Below are positions 6,063 to 10,171 of a stretch of 10,171 nucleotides of DNA, in pieces. The stretch's first letter is position 1. Each line of letters opens with the position of its first letter. Below the pieces are notes generated by a model. That model worked only from the letters and a program-made list of their open reading frames with translations, did not search any database and was not told the origin of the DNA. The translations under genes were made by a program, and so were the position numbers. Origin of the DNA: Bacteroidales bacterium (GTDB taxonomy: Bacteria; Bacteroidota; Bacteroidia; Bacteroidales; Muribaculaceae). Location: contig CAAEIL010000026.1 in assembly GCA_900755985.1 (NCBI GenBank), forward strand, positions 1-10,171, written 5' to 3'.

Positions 6063-9000
6063 ATGAGTAAAGAGAAAAAGTTTCTGACATGCGACGGCAA
6101 CCAGGCCGCTGCACATGTCAGCTATATGTTCTCGGAGGTAGCTGCCATCTATCCCATCACTCCGTCATCGACGATGGCCGAGTATGTAGACGAATGGTCG
6201 GCAGCAGGCCGTAAGAACATCTTCGGCGAAACTGTCCTCGTACAGGAAATGCAGTCCGAAGGCGGCGCCGCCGGCGCAGTCCACGGCTCGCTTCAGGCCG
6301 GTGCGCTTACCACCACCTACACAGCATCGCAGGGACTTCTGCTGATGATTCCTAATATGTACAAGATTGCCGGCGAGCTGCTGCCCTGCGTGTTCCACGT
6401 ATCGGCACGTACTATCGCTAGCCACGCACTGTCCATCTTCGGTGACCACCAGGACGTCATGGCATGCCGTCAGACTGGCTTCGCCATGCTTGCCGAAGGC
6501 TCGGTACAGGAGGTTATGGACCTCGCAGGCGTCGCCCACCTGTCCGCCATCAAGAGTTCGGTGCCCTTTGTCAACTTCTTCGACGGTTTCCGCACCTCGC
6601 ACGAGATTCAGAAAATCGAGGAGATTGACGCCGAGGACCTCGAGCCGCTGCTCGACCGCAAGGCTCTTGCCGACTTCCGTGCCCGCGCTCTTACTCCCGA
6701 CGCTCCCGTAGCACGCGGCATGGCCGAGAACGGAGACGTATTCTTCCAGCACCGCGAAGCCTCCAACAAGCACTACGAAGCCGTCCCCGACATCGTCGAG
6801 AACTACATGGCCGAAATCAGCAAAATCACCGGCCGCGAATATCACCTGTTCAACTACTACGGCGCTGCAGACGCCGACCGCGTCATCGTTGCCATGGGTT
6901 CGGTAACCCAGGCCGCCCAGGAAGCCATTGACAGCCTTATTGCCAAAGGCGAGAAGGTCGGTCTCGTATCGGTACACCTTTATCGTCCTTTCTCGGTCAA
7001 GCACCTGCTTGCCGCCGTACCCAAAACCTGCAAGCGCCTTGCAGTCCTCGACCGCACCAAAGAGCCCGGTGCCAACGGCGAACCCCTTGCCCTCGACGTC
7101 AAGGACGCTTTCTTCGGCGTTGAAGGCTCTCCCGAAATCGTCTGCGGCCGCTATGGTCTGGCTTCAAAAGACACCACACCCGCAATGATTCTGGGTGTAT
7201 ACGAAAATTTGGCACTCCCCATGCCCAAGGACCACTTCACCGTAGGCATCGTCGACGACGTCACCTTCACTTCGCTCCCCGAAAAAGAAGAAGTCGCACT
7301 GGGCGACCCCTCGACCTTCGAAGCCAAGTTCTACGGACTCGGTGCCGACGGTACTGTCGGTGCTAACAAAAACTCCGTTAAAATCATCGGTGACAATACC
7401 GACAAGTACTGTCAGGCATACTTCGCATACGACTCCAAAAAGTCGGGCGGCTTCACCTGCCCGCACCTGCGTTTCGGCGACAAGCCCATACGCTCGACTT
7501 ATCTTGTCAACACGCCCAACTTCGTGGCTTGCCACGTACAGGCATACCTGCACATGTACGACGTGACACGCGGCCTGCGTGACGGCGGCACATTCCTGCT
7601 CAACACTATCTGGGCCGGCGACCAGCTGGTCAAGAACCTGCCCAACAACGTCAAACGTTACTTCGCCAAACACAACATCACCGTCTACTACATTGACGCA
7701 ACACGCATAGCTCAGGAAATCGGCCTTGGCAACCGCACCAACACCATTCTCCAGTCTGCTTTCTTCCGCATTACCGAAGTCATCCCCGTTGACCTCGCTG
7801 TCGAACAGATGAAGAAGTTTATCGTCAAGTCATACGGCAAGAAAGGCCAGGACGTCGTTGACAAAAACTACGCAGCAGTCGACCGCGGCGGCGAATACCA
7901 CAAACTTGACGTTGACCCTGCATGGGCCGAACTTCCCGACGACCCCGTCGTCAAGAACGATGACCCCGAATTTGTCAAACGTCTTGTCCTGCCCATCAAC
8001 GCCCAGAACGGTGATCTGCTTCACGTCAGCGACTTCGAGGCCCTGCCCGACGGCACATGGCAGCAGGGTACCGCCGCCTACGAAAAACGCGGCGTCGCCG
8101 CTTTCGTTCCCCAGTGGGACCCCGAAAACTGCATCCAGTGCAACAAATGCGCTTACGTATGCCCTCATGCCGCCATTCGTCCCTTCGTACTTGACGCTGC
8201 CGAAATGGCCTCCGCTCCCTTCCCCGAAAGCGACACTCTGCCCACCATCGGCAAGACCATGGCCGGCACACGCTTTGTTCAGGCCGTCGACGTACTCGAC
8301 TGCCTCGGCTGCGGCAACTGCGTAGACGTCTGCCCCGGCAAGAAAGGCAACAAGGCATTGGCCATGAAACCTCTTGACACCCAGCTCGACGTCCAGAAAG
8401 AATGGGACTACTGCGTAAAACATGTCACCAGCAAGCAGGACCTCGTCGACATCACCTCTATGGTCAAGAACAGCCAGTTCGCCACTCCTCTGTTCGAGTT
8501 CTCCGGTGCCTGTGCAGGCTGCGGCGAAACTCCCTATGTCAAACTCATCTCGCAGCTCTTCGGCGACCACGAAATCGTTGCCAACGCCACCGGTTGCTCA
8601 TCGATTTACTCGGGTTCGGTACCGTCGACACCCTATACCACCAATGCAAAGGGCCATGGTCCGGCATGGGCCAACTCGCTCTTCGAGGACTTCGCCGAAT
8701 TCGGTCTGGGCATGAAGATTGCCACCGAAAAGCTCCGTGACCGTCTCGAAGTCATCTTCACCAACATGCTCACCTGCGACAAATGTTCGGCCGAAATCAA
8801 GACTCTGGCCCAGCAGTGGCTCGACAACAAGAACAATCCTGCCGTAACACGTCAGGTCGCCGACAGCATAGTACCGCTTTGCCAGGCCTGCGACTGCGAC
8901 AATTGCCGCGCTCTGCTCGAACTCAAGGGATTCATCGCACCCCGCTCGCAATGGATAATCGCCGGTGACGGCGCGGCATACGATATCGGCTTCGGCGGTC

Positions 9001-9647
9001 TCGACCATGTCCTCGCCTCGGGCAAGAACGTCAACGTCCTCGTCGTCGACACCGAAGTTTACTCCAACACCGGCGGCCAGGCATCCAAAGCCACACCTCT
9101 TGGAGCTATCGCCAAATTTGCCGCTGCAGGCAAACGCATCCGCAAGAAAGACCTCGGCCTCATCGCCTCGACATACGGATACGTCTACTGCGCACAGATA
9201 GCAATGGGCGCCGACCAGGCACAGACCCTCAAGGCCCTGCGCGAAGCCGAGGCTTACGACGGTCCTTCGCTCATCATCGCTTATGCACCATGTATCAACC
9301 ACGGCATCAAAGCCGGCATGGGCAAGAGCCAGGCCGAAGAAGCCAAAGCTGTCGAATGTGGCTACTGGCACCTGTGGCGCTACAACCCCGCACTCGAAGT
9401 CGAAGGCAAGAATCCTTTCACCCTCGACTCGAAAGCTCCCCAATGGGACAAATTCGAGGACTTCCTCAAAGGCGAGGTGCGCTATGCTTCCATGCTCAAG
9501 ACCTTCCCCCAGGAAGCCAACGAGCTGTATAATGCTGCCAAAGCCAACGCCCAGTGGCGCTACAACAATTACCTGCGTCTGAGCCAGCAGCAATGGGGCG
9601 CCGACCCGCTGATTGCTCCCCTCGAGCAGCGTAACGAAAACGCCTGA
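6063..9647 (+). CDS. nifJ: Pyruvate:ferredoxin (flavodoxin) oxidoreductase, single-chain
   Basis: NifJ/PFOR oxidatively decarboxylates pyruvate to acetyl-CoA and CO2 and passes electrons to ferredoxin or flavodoxin; in gut anaerobes it links glycolysis to acetate and hydrogen metabolism. The 1194-residue chain is full length. Domain I has YPITPSS (30-36), with a threonine at 33, Glu66 in EMQSEGG and Arg116 in HVSART in place of the known active-site residues. A two-cluster ferredoxin domain has cysteines 690/693/696/700 and 747/750/753/757. The proximal cluster ligands are Cys817, Cys820, Cys845 and Cys1077. The TPP site shows GDGAAYDIG (from 968) and YSNTGG (1000-1005). An insertion before the TPP motif carries extra cysteines, CxxC at 905/908 and CxxCxCxxC at 940-948. 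Codons ending in C dominate far more than in the neighbours, consistent with high expression. The ATG at 6063 precedes the conserved N-terminus directly; there is no Shine-Dalgarno. It is transcribed alone, divergent from the kinase unit. Confidence 0.98.
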   Translation: MSKEKKFLTCDGNQAAAHVSYMFSEVAAIYPITPSSTMAEYVDEWSAAGRKNIFGETVLVQEMQSEGGAAGAVHGSLQAGALTTTYTASQGLLLMIPNMYKIAGELLPCVFHVSARTIASHALSIFGDHQDVMACRQTGFAMLAEGSVQEVMDLAGVAHLSAIKSSVPFVNFFDGFRTSHEIQKIEEIDAEDLEPLLDRKALADFRARALTPDAPVARGMAENGDVFFQHREASNKHYEAVPDIVENYMAEISKITGREYHLFNYYGAADADRVIVAMGSVTQAAQEAIDSLIAKGEKVGLVSVHLYRPFSVKHLLAAVPKTCKRLAVLDRTKEPGANGEPLALDVKDAFFGVEGSPEIVCGRYGLASKDTTPAMILGVYENLALPMPKDHFTVGIVDDVTFTSLPEKEEVALGDPSTFEAKFYGLGADGTVGANKNSVKIIGDNTDKYCQAYFAYDSKKSGGFTCPHLRFGDKPIRSTYLVNTPNFVACHVQAYLHMYDVTRGLRDGGTFLLNTIWAGDQLVKNLPNNVKRYFAKHNITVYYIDATRIAQEIGLGNRTNTILQSAFFRITEVIPVDLAVEQMKKFIVKSYGKKGQDVVDKNYAAVDRGGEYHKLDVDPAWAELPDDPVVKNDDPEFVKRLVLPINAQNGDLLHVSDFEALPDGTWQQGTAAYEKRGVAAFVPQWDPENCIQCNKCAYVCPHAAIRPFVLDAAEMASAPFPESDTLPTIGKTMAGTRFVQAVDVLDCLGCGNCVDVCPGKKGNKALAMKPLDTQLDVQKEWDYCVKHVTSKQDLVDITSMVKNSQFATPLFEFSGACAGCGETPYVKLISQLFGDHEIVANATGCSSIYSGSVPSTPYTTNAKGHGPAWANSLFEDFAEFGLGMKIATEKLRDRLEVIFTNMLTCDKCSAEIKTLAQQWLDNKNNPAVTRQVADSIVPLCQACDCDNCRALLELKGFIAPRSQWIIAGDGAAYDIGFGGLDHVLASGKNVNVLVVDTEVYSNTGGQASKATPLGAIAKFAAAGKRIRKKDLGLIASTYGYVYCAQIAMGADQAQTLKALREAEAYDGPSLIIAYAPCINHGIKAGMGKSQAEEAKAVECGYWHLWRYNPALEVEGKNPFTLDSKAPQWDKFEDFLKGEVRYASMLKTFPQEANELYNAAKANAQWRYNNYLRLSQQQWGADPLIAPLEQRNENA

Positions 9648-9662
9648 CACACCGGGGTGTCA
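9645..9662 (+). other. Stem-loop at the nifJ stop codon
   Basis: TGACAC (9645-9650), which includes the TGA stop, can pair with GTGTCA (9657-9662) around a 6-nt loop. There is no T tract, so it is not a terminator on its own. It could protect the 3' end of the message or be chance. Confidence 0.3.
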
Positions 9663-9697
9663 GCCCTGACGTCCCAGTACAAAAGAATATAAAAGCC

Positions 9698-9740
9698 GAG
9701 CGCCGAATCCTTCAGGGATTCGGCGCTCAGTGTCTTTAAA
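9698..9740. terminator. Strong, probably bidirectional terminator between nifJ and the lipoprotein gene
   Basis: A perfect 13-bp stem, GAGCGCCGAATCC (9698-9710) with GGATTCGGCGCTC (9716-9728), closes a 5-nt loop. On the minus strand it is followed after GGC by TTTTATATTCTTTT (complement of 9681-9694), a good T tract. On the plus strand only TCTTTAAAT follows. Sitting between two convergent genes, it most likely ends both transcripts. Confidence 0.8.
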
Positions 9741-9761
9741 TCGGCGCTCAGTGTCTTTAAA
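9720..9761. repeat. Perfect 21-bp tandem duplication covering the terminator's right arm
   Basis: The 21-bp unit TCGGCGCTCAGTGTCTTTAAA occurs at 9720-9740 and again, unchanged, at 9741-9761. Each copy contains the CGGCGCTC arm of the terminator stem, so the second copy can compete for pairing with the left arm. The identical copies suggest a recent slippage duplication. Confidence 0.95.
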
Positions 9762-9835
9762 TCAATGTGTCGCAAACATGCGGCTTGGAGACCTTGTCAT
9801 TGCAGACTCAGACCCGGGCCGATGCGAGGCGCACT

Positions 9836-10054
9836 TTATTCGGTGGTGGCTGTAGCGACAGTTGTAGTGGTCATCTGAACAGCAGTGCCGGAGTCAGTCT
9901 GAAGAGTGTCAGTGGGGGTGGTTACTGATTCTACGTCGACGGCGAGCTCCTGAGGGTTGGCGTCTTCGACTTCCTGATTTGCTTTCTTTTCGTTGGAGCA
10001 GGCTGCTACTGCGACGAGGCCAAGAACAGCAATGGCCATAAGAATCTTTTTCAT
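9836..10054 (-). CDS. Small predicted lipoprotein, function unknown
   Basis: The 72-residue protein has a type II signal peptide: MKK, a hydrophobic core (about 4-16) and the lipobox VAAC with the lipidated cysteine at 19. The mature part of 54 residues is acidic, then Thr/Val-rich and low in complexity, probably disordered, with no cysteine after Cys19. I do not recognise a family; small lipoproteins of this kind are common in Bacteroidota and usually unassigned. The start is fixed by the signal peptide. The A/C-rich leader just upstream has no Shine-Dalgarno and no TAnnTTTG box, so it may be read from a gene to the right. It converges on nifJ across the shared terminator. Confidence 0.85.
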   Translation of the reverse strand: MKKILMAIAVLGLVAVAACSNEKKANQEVEDANPQELAVDVESVTTPTDTLQTDSGTAVQMTTTTVATATTE

Positions 10055-10067
10055 AGCTTTGTGTGTT

Positions 10068-10171
10068 TTAGTGTGTTTGTTGAACTTTGTTTATGATGTA
10101 GTGATTATTGTCAGAGACAGGTTCGAAACGGCTTTCCGGCTGTGGCTGGCCGCCGCGGCCGATCCTCTTCA
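10068..10171 (-). CDS. Possible 3' end of a gene entering from the right edge (unidentified)
   Basis: A minus-strand frame is open from the right edge to a TAA at 10070-10068, giving 33 residues ending NNHYIINKVQQTH. The stop is 13 nt upstream of the lipoprotein ATG, a spacing that would suit an operon. A second minus-strand frame is also open, from the edge to a TGA ending at 10112, and ends GKPFRTCL. I recognise neither tail, so which frame is coding, or whether either is, cannot be settled here. Confidence 0.3.
   Translation of the reverse strand, partial: KRIGRGGQPQPESRFEPVSDNNHYIINKVQQTH

Noticed and set aside
8598..9650. 350-residue open frame on the minus strand opposite nifJ, and others at 6165-7004 and 7830-8570
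   Set aside because: They lie wholly opposite nifJ, show no domain or motif, and arise because its C-ending codons deplete stops on the other strand.
9569..9775. 68-residue minus-strand frame with repeated DLKTLSA residues
   Set aside because: It reads through the terminator hairpin and the 21-bp duplication and overlaps the end of nifJ; the peptide repeat only reflects the DNA repeat.
10108..10140. GGTTCGAAAC, resembling a tRNA T-loop
   Set aside because: The flanking bases do not form a 5-bp T stem and no acceptor, D or anticodon arm can be found on either strand.

Overview
This looks like a chromosomal core-gene segment from an anaerobe of the order Bacteroidales (Bacteroidota), possibly near Muribaculaceae, with moderately high G+C. 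Three things point there. The gene order DUF177-rpmF-fabH-era is one I associate with this group. Two promoters match the Bacteroidota consensus (TTTG-like box, about 20 nt, TAnnTTTG). Start codons lack Shine-Dalgarno sequences and often follow A-rich leaders. The family-level placement is a guess from protein style and base composition.

Left part, minus strand (182-3416): a promoter at 3385-3416 drives a DUF177/YceD protein, ribosomal protein L32 (rpmF), the fatty-acid initiation enzyme FabH and the ribosome-assembly GTPase Era. The unit couples ribosome assembly with lipid synthesis. It is loosely spaced: a 187-nt structured gap precedes fabH, and a 259-nt gap with a terminator-like hairpin precedes era, so fabH and era may be controlled separately. 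No plsX lies between rpmF and fabH, unlike the classic proteobacterial order.

Middle, minus strand (3460-5748): a second consensus promoter drives two genes 11 nt apart. The first is an unrecognised single-pass membrane protein with a very acidic, repeat-bearing cytoplasmic region and a Pro/Thr-rich outer region. The second is a membrane-anchored Ser/Thr protein kinase with an uncharacterised (non-PASTA) periplasmic domain. The pair looks like a small signalling module and is the least explained part of the window.

Right part, plus strand (6063-9647): nifJ, a complete single-chain pyruvate:ferredoxin (flavodoxin) oxidoreductase central to anaerobic pyruvate metabolism. It is transcribed divergently from the kinase pair across a 378-nt intergenic region, and its strong bias to C-ending codons suggests high expression. 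It ends at a strong hairpin, probably a bidirectional terminator, whose right arm is duplicated in tandem. A small lipoprotein gene (9836-10054, minus) converges on it. The window edges hold possible gene ends too short to identify.

I see no CRISPR array, insertion sequence, tRNA, rRNA or phage genes. Most of the window is ordinary housekeeping DNA. The points worth a second look are the kinase/acidic-protein pair, the extra cysteines in NifJ, the structured leaders, and the duplicated terminator arm.
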